DNA of 64,000 bases from Symsagittifera roscoffensis (taxonomy: Eukaryota; Xenacoelomorpha; Acoela; Convolutidae): contig NC_087065.1 of NCBI RefSeq assembly GCF_963678635.1, positions 60,662,754-60,726,753 on the forward strand, written 5' to 3'. A program made the position numbers and the translations under genes. The notes under the pieces are model-generated. The model saw only the letters and a program-made list of their open reading frames with translations, searched no databases and was not told where the DNA came from. Shown here piece after piece: positions 24,813-34,899 of this stretch; within the stretch, counting starts at the first letter, position 1, and each line of letters opens with the position of its first letter.

Positions 24813-25423
24813 CCGGAGGGGTCTAATTTGTGTTGATTTTACCAATTTTTTTGGCCTTTTTTTGGGTTTTTTCATGGGTTTTTTGAGCTTAACGAGAAAA
24901 ACACGGGCTTTTTGAACTCGAACCTATAGTTGTCAACACTTAACGACAAAATTTTTTCAAGAAATTAGGCTGAAGTTGAACGAATCGAAATTTTTTGAAT
25001 TTAGACGAAAGACGTTTCGTTTTATAACCCGAGAAGCACTGAACGGATCCCTTTCGTTTTGGTACTATTAAATCATTTAAGTACAATTTATTGAGGTTTT
25101 ACGTGAAATAATCATTTTTTGAGAAAATTATCCATAGAAAAATTATATCCATAGAAAGCCTACTAATAAACCCCTCCCTGTTACCAGAAAACAAAATAAG
25201 TATCTTAACTTGATCCGGAGGGGTCTCCATTGGAAACAAACCCTTCCTTGTTTGTTGATTTTCAACAGAAAGAGCATAGGAGCATACCCGGAAGGGTCTA
25301 GGAAAACATAAAAACATCGACTTAACCGCACCCGGAGGGGTCTGATATTCGTGTTACTAAAAATTTCATACCCTTTTGTGTCCGTTCAATATCCGAATTG
25401 TGTTGCTTAACCCGGAGGGGTCT
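24813..25423. repeat. Five dispersed copies of CCGGAGGGGTCT
   Basis: The 12-mer CCGGAGGGGTCT occurs at 24813-24824, 25215-25226, 25288-25299 (one mismatch), 25332-25343 and 25412-25423, all in the same orientation. The phrase CAATATCCGAATTGTGTT is also repeated, at 25387 and 25430, on either side of the last copy. Function unknown. Confidence 0.7.
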
Positions 25424-25915
25424 GAGTTTCAATATCCGAATTGTGTTAATTTATTATTACGTAATATGAAGCACAGGACATTCAATAAGATAGCTGAGTG
25501 AGAAAACGACAACCAGTGATAGGTTAAGATGAGTCTGGACAAGTTAAGGATACATAATCTGGGTGATAGCTCTAGGAAGTGTACACCAAAGCATGAATGG
25601 ATCACAGCTCTAGGAAGTGTATATCAAAACAAGAATGGAACTCGATCCCTTCGTGACGAGGAACCAGGAGGCTGGAAAGAAGGGGGAAAATAATGTTTCA
25701 GGAGAAATGATTGAAACCATGATTCAGAAGTTCTCTGAGGATAAAGAGAAACGGGCAACAACAGAAATACAGATGCATCGGAACCCAGTCCAGAACGATG
25801 ATTAAAAAGAACTTGAAACCAAAAGAAACAAGACGAGGCGACTAACGAGTGAATTTATTCTATTAGAACAGGGAATTGAAATTGCGAATTCGACTGGAAA
25901 TCTTGATCGGGAAAA

Positions 25916-26637
25916 ATGTCGGAACTATCAGATACTTCGACTAAAAAACCAGCGGTTGAAGGTTCGCCCACTGACTACAGAATGATGCAAGGGGAACCAA
26001 AAAAAGTAGTCACAGCTCCTTCCTTCTCGGAAGAACTGAAGAATACTACGGGAAATTTCTTCCTATTTACGATGGGGGCAGGAGCTCGTGACGAGATCGA
26101 TACCCAAGATGGAGCCGACAGTAACAAAGAAGCGGATGGCTATTGGTCACAGCAGAGCTTCAACAGCTCGAATCACGTTACCAAGGAAAATGGCTGGTCA
26201 GATCAATTTGGCACGGTCAAAACAATTAGTACGGCTGCAAATGGAATGAAGGATTCAAGTGAGTTCTTGGCAGCAGCCAGTTCTGGTAACCATGCTGGGG
26301 TGACTACCACCTCAGCAACTAGGCCGGGGATGACAAAATGGGATTTCGAAGCGGAAATTGACGAATTGTCTAGACAGAGAAATGCAGCACGAGTTTCGAC
26401 TAGCTTTAAATTGCTTGGCACGAAAATGTGACGCCACTATTCCTGACACCCTTTGTCAACGATGGGATATCTGTGGATGAAGACTTGCCGAGGACCAAGG
26501 ACAAGATAGTTGAGCAAGAGCAACAGATTTCAGTGAGGTTGAGTGAACTAGAACGAGCTGTTCATATCGAACGAGAGAATTTGCTAGATACATGCTTCGC
26601 AACAAGCAAGAAGCTAGCCAGAATGAGAAAAGCATGA
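25916..26637 (+). pseudogene. Frame-shifted ORF pair, polar and coiled-coil product
   Basis: The first frame starts at a good ATG (25916) and gives 171 polar residues rich in Ser, Thr, Asn and Gly. It stops at 26431. An overlapping frame continues from 26428 to 26637 with an acidic helical segment (TKDKIVEQEQQISVRLSELE). The ATGTGA overlap suggests one original ORF broken by a frameshift. No family recognised. Its position upstream of the copia tail makes a retroelement gag-like origin possible. Confidence 0.3.
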
Positions 26638-26893
26638 AGGAAAAACGGATGACTACAAGGTCAGGAGTATGCCATGAACGACTCCCGAAGCTGAACGTAA
26701 GAAGCAACGATTGAGAGAAGATATGGAACAAATTCGGAGTCAACAAGAGCAGGCTCTCAGGACGGACTCTTGATACTAATGTTCTGACCCACTTTTGATC
26801 GTCATGCCTTGTGTTTTCGGTTTCTTGCTGATCTTAATTCAATTCCATTATATTTTTAAACTTCATTCCTGCTAATCCAGCTGTATTTTCCCC

Positions 26894-26894
<1 letters not shown>

Positions 26895-26925
<31 letters not shown>
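26895..26925. repeat. (TC)n microsatellite
   Basis: About 15 perfect TC dinucleotides. Confidence 0.95.
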
Positions 26926-26927
<2 letters not shown>

Positions 26928-27266
26928 CTTCTGGCGGTCGACCAGAAGAATATTTGTATCCCATGCCGTCCGGCTCTCCTGCATTAGAAATCCAGCTAGC
27001 TGCGCCATGTAGTACTATAAGGGACTGGGCACGTGAGCATAAAATAATGTAACGTTTAAATGGAAAATTATGTCGTTGAACTGTTTTTATGAACATTGTT
27101 CTAAGCTGAGTTCTAGCTCTAGCCTCAACACCCTGAGTCGCTGAACTGTGCTTTATGAAAATATCGGTCTTTTTGATCTGGGTAAAATCAAAATAAAATT
27201 ACAATAGCATTTTATATTCATATAGATATAACAACTCAAGGTTATTGCATGTGCAGTACCACAGGG

Positions 27267-27481
27267 ACTGAACTAACGTTGGCAGACTGTCTGACCAAGC
27301 AATGAGCGGGAGAAATTTGTTGGATATGATGGATACAGGACATGCGAGATTGGTCGATGGCTTATTAGACCAAGTCTTGATAGCAGCCTGCTGGGAGATG
27401 CCAATTGAATATGTGAAGGAGGAAATGAGCCCAAACTTCGACTATCAGAACAATTCTGAGATGTTAGATTCGAGTCTGTAA
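27267..27481 (+). pseudogene. Ty1/copia RNase H C-terminal fragment
   Basis: Reads TELTLADCLTKQ, then a stop and a shift of frame, then SGRNLLDMMDTGHARLVDGL and an acidic tail ending at a TAA. The LADCLTK motif followed by Ser-Gly and a Leu-rich helix is the typical end of Ty1/copia polyproteins (RNase H domain). The frameshift at about 27303 and the absence of reverse transcriptase upstream show a dead, truncated copy. Confidence 0.6.
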
Positions 27482-27935
27482 AGTCACAAGAGAGGAGAAG
27501 AGGAGAGGATTGGAAGAGTAATTTGGAAGAGTAATGAAAACTTAGAGAAATTGCAAGAGTAACATTGCGAGATCCTAAGTAATCTAGCGGGAGTAGAATA
27601 GCGAGAAAGGGGTGAAGGGAGTTGATAGAGCTGATTTGACCATTTGGCTTAGATGATGATTTGAGAAGCAGTTGTTTTATCTATAGAAAGAAAACTTTAA
27701 CACGCAGTGCTAAGCAATTTCCATCTATATTAACTAGCTGGGTGGAGGATTTTAACATTAAACCTTAACTTAGATCGTAGCATCTTGCAAAGCCCTGAAA
27801 AAAAAACAAGTTATTTTTAAGGCTAACAATAACAATGAATGTTCCGAATGCCCTTCAACGTATAAAAGCATTTTTCAATTTGAAGAAAACGATGAAATTT
27901 TCAAAAAGAAAAAGAAAAATATAATAATACAAGAT

Positions 27936-27976
27936 AGCTCGTATCAAGACGAAGTTATCAATGTTCCGACTGCAAT
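27936..27976 (+). repeat. Transposon end (TIR family 1)
   Basis: GCTCGTATCAAGACGAAGTT followed by ATCAATGTTCCGACTG. Downstream sequence around 28140-28220 resembles that after the copy at 43485 (shared AGCATGC then TCAATTTAATTTGGA-like words), so this is a left end with some internal sequence. Confidence 0.6.
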
Positions 27977-28504
27977 TTAGTTTCTATGGAGTAGTTCAAA
28001 TGAGACTAATTGATTTAAATTTCGGAAAAAAAAATTCCATGTTTTTTTTTATTTTCAAAAGAATGAAAAACTTTCCAAGATTTTTTTTGAAAATCATCAT
28101 CCCACCTGTTTTTTGCTACGTAAAGTACAGCGTCATACCTTTTGCATTTAGGAAAGTATTAAGTAGACCAAAAAGCATGCTTCAATTTAATTTGGATTGG
28201 TTTCTGAGACGGATTAAATCTTTTTTGTGTTTTTCTACTCTTTCTTTTCTTTTTTTTCTTTTTTTTTTCACTTTAATGAATTTATCAGGATTAAAACATT
28301 TTCTTATGCAATCCAATCAGGGTTTAAAATTTTTTATCTGTTAACAATGATTGAACGAATCTCTTGAGTGTTTGATAGGACCTGATAATCTCCTGCTATT
28401 TGTTTCAAACGGTGTAAACGAGTAAATACTATTGTTGGTTTATCTTAAATCAAGTGGAAATTTAGTTATTAATATCCGCTTACGCAATAATAGCACGAAA
28501 TATA

Positions 28505-29150
28505 CAGCGCGTTTCTTGTCTCAATTTGACCAAAGTAGTTATATTTAAATCTCCATATTTTTACGAAGACTGATCATAAGTGAACAATCTTTTTAAGTTT
28601 GAGCTCAGGAAAAACATACATTTCGATTGAGGTTTTAAAAATGTGTCAAACATTGTTAGTTAAAAAGTCGAGGAAGACACCATTTGTGGAGAAAAAAACC
28701 GCCCCGAGAACAAATATTCCATTTTCCTCAAAAATTGTACGAACAACTAAATTTTGATTTGTTTAGAAAAAATCTCCGCCCGCCCCACGAGAGCGCACAC
28801 TTAATTTAACAAATAATAACTTATAAATTAGAATTGATAGCATGCCTCAATTTCAATTTGGAACGATTTCCAAGACTGACTAAATCGCCGCTTACTCATT
28901 AACAGCATGAAATATATCGCGAGTTAATTGTTCCAATTTGGCAATCTTTAAACCCCCGTAACACTATAAAATTTGAATACAGGTTAAATATCTGTTTACC
29001 TTGAGCTCAGGACCACAATACCTTTCAGATGGGATTCAAAAATGGCTAGTTAAAAAGTCAAAATTGGTCAGGAGAAAAAAACCACTCCGAGCACAAAACT
29101 GTCTTTTTTCGAAAATAGTCACAACAACAATAATCAGTTGCTGGTGTTAT
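28505..29150 (+). repeat. Two internal copies of the family 1 transposon body
   Basis: Two related blocks, about 28507-28760 and 28919-29145. Shared phrases are TTGAGCTCAGGA, CTAGTTAAAAAGTC, AGAAAAAAACC and CCGAGCACAAA. The same block recurs at about 43780-43995, 48494-48740 and, more degraded, 52590-52810. Confidence 0.55.
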
Positions 29151-30479
29151 TGTCTAGAAGCAGGAAATGTAGACTTAACAATCTTTGCAAAAACCTTGAC
29201 ATCAATCAAAATTAAGTTTCCGATTTCATTTTCATATCCATCAGAATTTTGCGGTGTTTGTGGAAGGTACTAACTAAAGTTTCAAGAACTAAAAATCAAA
29301 TGTGAGTCGTGAGCAGTTTACCTGAAGTAACCTGGGGTTAATTATTTGGAAAACGCTAGCCCATGAGCCATATCCTGCTCCTAACAGATTTCGTCAAGTA
29401 CTTAATGCGACAGACATGAATAAACCCACGCTGCAATTCAGGCTAAATTGTACCTAGTTACGAGTTTGGCTATGCATGTTAACTAAACCGACTCAATGTG
29501 ATCAACGGAACCTATATGAACTAAATTTTACAGAATTAGCGTTCTCTACGATATCAACAAACACTGATCCAGTCAAATACTATGTCGGGCATTGAACGCT
29601 ATTTTGATGATAAAAAATACATTCATCATTGTAACAAAATTATTTTCAATATACTGAGAGCATGATAAGCGGCACAGTTCTGATTGAAATATTGCTTATG
29701 CTAAACCAATGAGATGCAAAGTACCAAAGCCCCACTTTGTGAATTTCAAATTTTTTGCAATGAATGCGCAGTTAATTATTCATGCTAGTCTTCGATATCA
29801 ACCGCAGACACAGCTCAAACCATAGGATCAGAAACCGGAATCCAAAATTGCCAACAGTTATTCAGACAAGTTTTAATAATTACCATGGAAAGGGTACATC
29901 TTTATCTTGCTTTATCAAACAAAAACTAAATTTTCCACCTTTAGGGTCGTCCAGCTACCAATGAATCTAGACATTAGCAAAACTGTCACAAGAACTTAAT
30001 GCTAGCCCATTGTATGTGTTCCGCTTTGAAAAAGAAGCCACATAATTTCACAAACCGTCAATTCTGCTGATTCTCGAAACATGATAGATGAGATGTTTTA
30101 CTATTTTATTCCTGTTTAGTTTTATAGTTTTCAATGATTTTGTACTACAGTTTGGGCCAAAAAACGCAACTTTTTTGTTTTCACGAGAAAATGAACGTTT
30201 TTTTGCCGCTTTCTCTACAAATACCTATGACACGAGATTAAAAAATTTGAAGCAGGCCGATCAAACTATTTTGAAAGGACTTGGTTGGATGAAAACTTGC
30301 AAAAAAGTAATTAGAGGCGTTATTTGGCCAGCCAACTATGAACGCTGGCCAAATAACTCATTAGATTAATCTTCAAAGTTTTTACGTTCTCGAAAACAGC
30401 GCAAGGAGTTCGTGTTTTCCTTGGAAAAAAATACGTTGAAAAACAAAATCACTTGGTTTATTTTTCTATCTGTCAAATG

Positions 30480-30680
30480 AGAAGTCTGTACGGTACGCTG
30501 ATTTGGTTGGGTTCACCCCCCCCCCTTCCCCCTCCCCGAGATAGACCAATAAGATCTTCCGCCCAGCATTTAAGTATCATTAAATTTGTTGAGCACTGCA
30601 AGTAAATGCTCGATTCTGATTGGCTGAAAACTCCAAATTTCAAACAAATTAACAACATCATCCCCTCCTCCTCCCCTCAA
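30480..30680. repeat. Poly-C tract with flanking AT-rich repeat-like sequence
   Basis: A C run at about 30516-30540 (two blocks split by TT and T), followed by GATTCTGATTGGCTGAAAA, a phrase found again at about 51615. No gene is seen. Confidence 0.4.
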
Positions 30681-30868
30681 AACTAAACTGTTTTGGGGCA
30701 GAGTTTTGGGGATAACTTTAACTCGTTCATAAACCAAACTACAATTCCTAGAAATCTAAAAAATAAATACAAACCTGAAGAAAATTTCTATCCGATGAAT
30801 ATCATTACATTTTTAAAAGAGAACATGCGACAAATTTACATTGAATTTTTTCAACGAAAAAACTTAGC

Positions 30869-31345
30869 CAACAGACAATTGGAAACGAGTCAATGAACGC
30901 AAGCAAACAAAAAAATGTGACTAGTTCTTTCGAAAAATAATCTCAATTTTCAATTTAACTAGCAAAAATAGATGGCCTTAAAACTCTTTGAATTTCTTGA
31001 ACACATTATGATTGACACTTTTCTGATAAAATTAATCCAATTCGAGAAAACTGGATCAATAGGTAGAACTTTGAATTCGCTGGAAATTCTGATAATTAAC
31101 TTGCATTTTCGAAATTAGAAGTCAATCACGTTTTTCTTGACCTTTGCACTTTCGCTGTTCGATAGCGGAGTTTGCCTTCCATTTAATAAAGCAAATGAAC
31201 TGAACTTACAAAGCAATCAAAAGTCAAACCGCGAAAAAGTTATTTGAGCCTGAACATATTTTTAAGACTTTTCCTGAAAAAAAAGGAAAAAAAATCGCTA
31301 CCTCTAGAAAGGTCTGAACCTACGTTCATCAACTCTTTAAAAAAT
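30869..31345 (+). repeat. Dispersed 450-bp repeat, copy 1
   Basis: Starts AACAGACAATTGGAAACGAG. It contains TCAATCACGTTTTTCTTGAC and a CGCTGTTCGATAGCGGAGTT block. It ends with CTACGTTCATCAACTCTTTA. See copies at 33475, 36381 and 38726. Confidence 0.75.
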
Positions 31346-31767
31346 CAGATCAATTTACCTTAAAAAAATTCTACTATGACGAATTTCGCTCGCACTTTAG
31401 AAAACGCTTATTTGCAACTTTGTGATAGAATTCATCACCTCCTCCTTAGTGAAAAATGGTGGAATACAATCATAAACTGACATCATAAACTATAACATCA
31501 ACATGGATAATTGATCTCTAATATATTACAATTTATATACTGAATCAAATTATATTAACTCAATAGATTATAATCTGTAAAATCATCTGAAAAGATTTTA
31601 TCGTCAGCAGCAATTTTTTTAATTTAAATTTTTGCACTTTAATAACATCGAAATATTTAAAAGTTTGTCACCACTTAGCGCCTTTGTTTCTCTTTAAGTA
31701 CAAAGGCCGGTTCAGTTTGTGTTTGCATTTGATCAAGTTATGAATAGCGGTTTTCATTTGAGTTTTT

Positions 31768-32684
31768 CTAAGACTTGCGTTCACCGAAACAGTAGCAAGG
31801 CGATAAGAAGCAATACTTGCACACGAACTCCAGATTAGGCAGTTCTAGCCACAGTTCCGAGACGTTATTTTGACTGGCCGAGTGAGTGGAAAAAGGTAGA
31901 CGAGGGTTAATCAGGTTGTTCCGCATGTAGCCCTCCGGCCCCGTGAACTCAATACTTCGGTCATCGGACGATTCTGAACCCGAGGAGTTTCCCGAGATGC
32001 ACGAGTTGTTTTCAGTTCCTGACGAGTTTGACCTCATAATAAAACTGCCGTGCACCAAATTTGAAGGTGCTCCTGTTCCGTTGGATGGAAAATTTTGCGA
32101 TTGAGCTGGCGAAAAGTGTTGGCCCAACGAGCTCATTACCGCACGCTGTACTAATAGTTGGTTATTTATGTAACTGCTCTGGCTGATATGATGATGGCTG
32201 GAAGACATTCCTCCATAGTGGTCTATGTGGAGATCAATGATTCTTCCTGAGGTCGTTGACCTCGATGACTCGCTTCTCGGAGCTATCACACTCCAACATT
32301 CGATTTGATCATTGCTTTCACTACCCGAACTGTCTCTGTCTCCGTCACTCTGCTTTGCTCTGTTCGATTTTAAAATTTTGCTGGGGGGTCCAAACTGCTC
32401 TTGTAACTCATCGGTGCATCCGTTGCTTGATGAGTTACTTTGAAAACTACCTTGAGGTGAAATACAGTTTGGTGCATGATTTGAACTGCGGTTTGTTGGC
32501 GATTGCGAAGTTTCAATTGGGGATAGCTGGTTCTGATGGTAGTTAGGCGATGATTGAGAAGAGTTGCTTTGCCGTTCGGCGGCAAGTTTGCAAAACTGCG
32601 GAGGATTCTGACCAGGAAAGTCAGACTCCATTTTTAAAGGGACTGCCGATTGATTTGATTTACTTCCAGGAGCTCCAAACAGAT
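31768..32684 (-). CDS. Nuclear receptor gene, C-terminal exon (low complexity)
   Basis: An open frame of 305 codons ending in TAA. It is bounded upstream by an acceptor TTTTTCCGTTCAG on the minus strand, entering at codon position 2. It encodes a Ser-, Asn- and Gln-rich segment with His runs (SSSHHH) and ends in a Cys-rich tail (YCFLSPCYCFGERKS). It contains no ligand-binding-domain motif, so as part of the nuclear receptor it would be an extended C-terminal F domain. The link to the receptor is inferred from strand, position and phase. The upstream exon at 34236-34442 leaves one base, exactly what this exon needs. It might belong to a separate gene. Confidence 0.6.
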
Positions 32685-33330
32685 CTGAACGGAAAAATAA
32701 AACTATCAATAATATAGCAAGGAAAATATTTCAGCAGACGAAGCTGAATTTATTGTCGGTTAAAAACGTTTACTATATTGACAACAGCCAGCCGTTCAAA
32801 CCTCAAATTTTCTTCACTTTGAATATTAGATTTTAAAATGAGACTCTTACTTAATTGCTCATCCATTAAAAAAAACCTTTTTTTAAATCAAGGTTTTGCT
32901 CCATTAGAAGCTCATAACTAATTGATCACATACAGGAAAATTTTCTAAGAAAAACAGCACTTCTGTGAATTGAAGATTTTCCCGTCCTTTCATTTCGATG
33001 AACAAGAATTTGTCAAAGGAAAAAATGCGCTCTAAAGCGATAAAAAAAAAGAAATTCTGCGAATATGAGCTAATATTCACTCCTTTGATCACAGCCAAAG
33101 GACAGTTAGACCTTGAAGCTCTTTCATCTCCAAGAAACTAATATGGTCGACAATATTTTGCTACAGAGGCGAAGCTGAGCCTTAAAACTATCAACCCACT
33201 CACGATACAAAACTCACGATACAAAATGAATGACTACGATTAAAAGCAACTGAAACTTTCAAACAAATCGTTATTTTTTGTCAAAAAAAATTAAAAACTG
33301 CAAAAAAGCTGAAAATACTGGAACAAAAAT

Positions 33331-33477
33331 GCCTGCACTTTTTTTACAAGGAACTTTCGGAATGCTAGAAAAGCCTGCACATTTTACAAGGATCTTTCGG
33401 AGTGCTATAGAAAACCTTTTCGGAATGCTATAAAAAACCCTTGCTACAAAAAATCCAGAATGCTATAAAAAACCTAA
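33331..33477. repeat. Short tandem duplication, CTTTCGGAATGCTA units
   Basis: Two near copies of GCCTGCAC plus ACAAGGA and CTTTCGGAATGCTA, then shortened copies TTTTCGGAATGCTATAAAA and CAGAATGCTATAAAAAACC. Lies directly before copy 2 of the 450-bp repeat. Confidence 0.65.
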
Positions 33478-33925
33478 CAGACAATTGGAAAGAGTAATGA
33501 ACACAAGGAAATAGAAAAAATGGCTGACTTCTTTTAGAAAAACTTCAAATTTCGAATTTCAAAGAAAAAATAAATGGCAACAACGCTCTTTGAATTTCAA
33601 GATCATTTTATTATTGATAACTTTTGGATAAAAAACCCTATTTGAGATAACTGGATCATTAGGTAAACTTTTTATTCCATTAAGTTTAAATCCACTTTCG
33701 AAACTAGATGTCAATCACATTTTCCGTGACTTTTACACTTTCGTTGTTCGATAGTGGAGTTTTCCTTCCTTGCAACAAAATAAATGAAATGAACTAGAAA
33801 AGAAACCAAAAAACAAACCGCGAAAAATCATATTTGAGCGTATAAATTTTAAGACTTTCCTGCAAAAAAAAAAACAAAAAATCACTAAAACCTATATAAA
33901 ATTATTCACTATATTCATGACTCTC
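33475..33925 (+). repeat. Dispersed 450-bp repeat, copy 2
   Basis: Starts AACAGACAATTGGAAAGAGT. It contains TCAATCACATTTTCCGTGAC and TTGTTCGATAGTGGAGTTTT, with ACCTATATAAAA near the end. Confidence 0.75.
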
Positions 33926-34002
33926 AATTAATTATTAGGGTTGGAATCACGACTGCAACAGCTATAAAACGATTTTTTACTCGACCCCATCTTGACGATT
34001 AA

Positions 34003-34095
34003 TTGTTGCACCTGATTTTGCGTGAAAAAATAAGAAAAATATTGAAACACATTCAATACAAAGTTCTTCCCACTTTCAGTGGTCGCAATGAAGAT
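34003..34095 (+). repeat. Solo copy of a foldback-element arm
   Basis: TTGCACCTGATTTTGCGTG, then AATACAAAGTTCTTCCCA and CTTTCAGTGGTCG. It matches the inner part of the inverted arms at about 56290-56385 and 59321-59425. It lies in an intron of the receptor gene. Confidence 0.6.
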
Positions 34096-34235
34096 CAGTT
34101 TGACTATTGCTTAGTTTGCGCAAAAATGTTGCCAAAATTGAAAATATAGTAATTAGTAGGAATAAGTTTGAAGCATTTGTTGATCAAAAATTCATCATCT
34201 TAGCATTCATTATCAATATAAAACAAGTTTCTAAC

Positions 34236-34442
34236 CTGGATCGTCTGTCTCGTCACTATCGAATATGAAATTGTTGGCAACAGGAGCAGCAATGTGGGGT
34301 GCGGGCGAGATGTCGTTTGAGGCTCCTTGATTCAAATTCTGTTTCGGTGGTCCCAGTGAGTCACCCATATGTTGATGGTCTCTTTTGAGACTCAGGGATT
34401 TCGTTGTTGATTGCACTCGCATGGGTGAGTTTTGCGCAGTCG
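34236..34442 (-). CDS. Nuclear receptor gene, internal exon near the C-terminus
   Basis: Acceptor AATTAATTTTTCAG and donor CAG|GTTAGA frame a 207-nt exon, entering at codon position 2 and leaving one base. It encodes a polar segment ending in acidic FIFDSDETDDP. Joined to the next exon it reads through DDP-D-LFGAPG without a stop. It contains no known domain. Assignment to the receptor gene is by strand, order and matching phase. A MITE (34518-34899) begins just 76 bp upstream of its acceptor. Confidence 0.55.
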
Positions 34443-34517
34443 CTGAAAAATTAATTGCAGCAGAACGTTTGAATTTTAATGCATCTCTGTTAAAACTACT
34501 CAATTAGCTACCGTCTT

Positions 34518-34899
34518 CGGGATCTACTTAACAACCCCACCCTACGGTGTCTAGTTAAGAATTGCCAACCGTATGAATAACAACAGTAAATAAGCCCTAG
34601 AGCGTTCCTTTTATATTTTGAATTTTGCTGCATTCCGATTGGTCAAAAATTCGACTAACGTTAATCTACTTAACAATTAGTCCCCTGTCTTGAAAGGGTA
34701 ATTGTTAAGCAGATTTTTTCTTCTTAATTAATAACTAAGCTATTTTTTTCGTCGTTTTCACTCAATCTCAAAAAACCAACGAGTATGCCCTGCATTTTGC
34801 AAAACCATTTTCAAGAATATACCCACAAAAGCTTTGATTCCAGTTAGGGGTGGATATTTTTCAGTAGATAGCAAAGTGGGAAGATTGTTAAGTAGATCC
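34518..34899. mobile_element. MITE with nested inverted repeats
   Basis: The outer arms are GGGATCTACTTAACAACCCC (left) and, on the other strand at the right end, GGATCTACTTAACAATCTTC. An inner pair, AATCTACTTAACAATTA at about 34662 and AATCTGCTTAACAATTACC (minus strand) at about 34716, repeats the same core. The core TCTACTTAACAA therefore occurs four times in two nested inverted pairs. No ORF. Confidence 0.65.

Larger units (their letters stand above)
18600..27241. pseudogene. Decayed, purine-rich retroelement-like region
   Basis: Composition changes here: the plus strand is rich in AG, with GGA, GAA and GAC codon-like runs. Open fragments with charged, coiled-coil-like products appear (for example 19027-19293, 20918-21268, 25617-25805, 25916-26637), separated by stops and frame changes. 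The fragment at 20918-21268 is strongly basic and helical. None has a motif I can name. The region ends in a clear Ty1/copia RNase H tail, so at least part is probably a degraded retrotransposon. Gag-like or accessory ORFs are a guess. Long terminal repeats were not found by eye. Confidence 0.4.
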
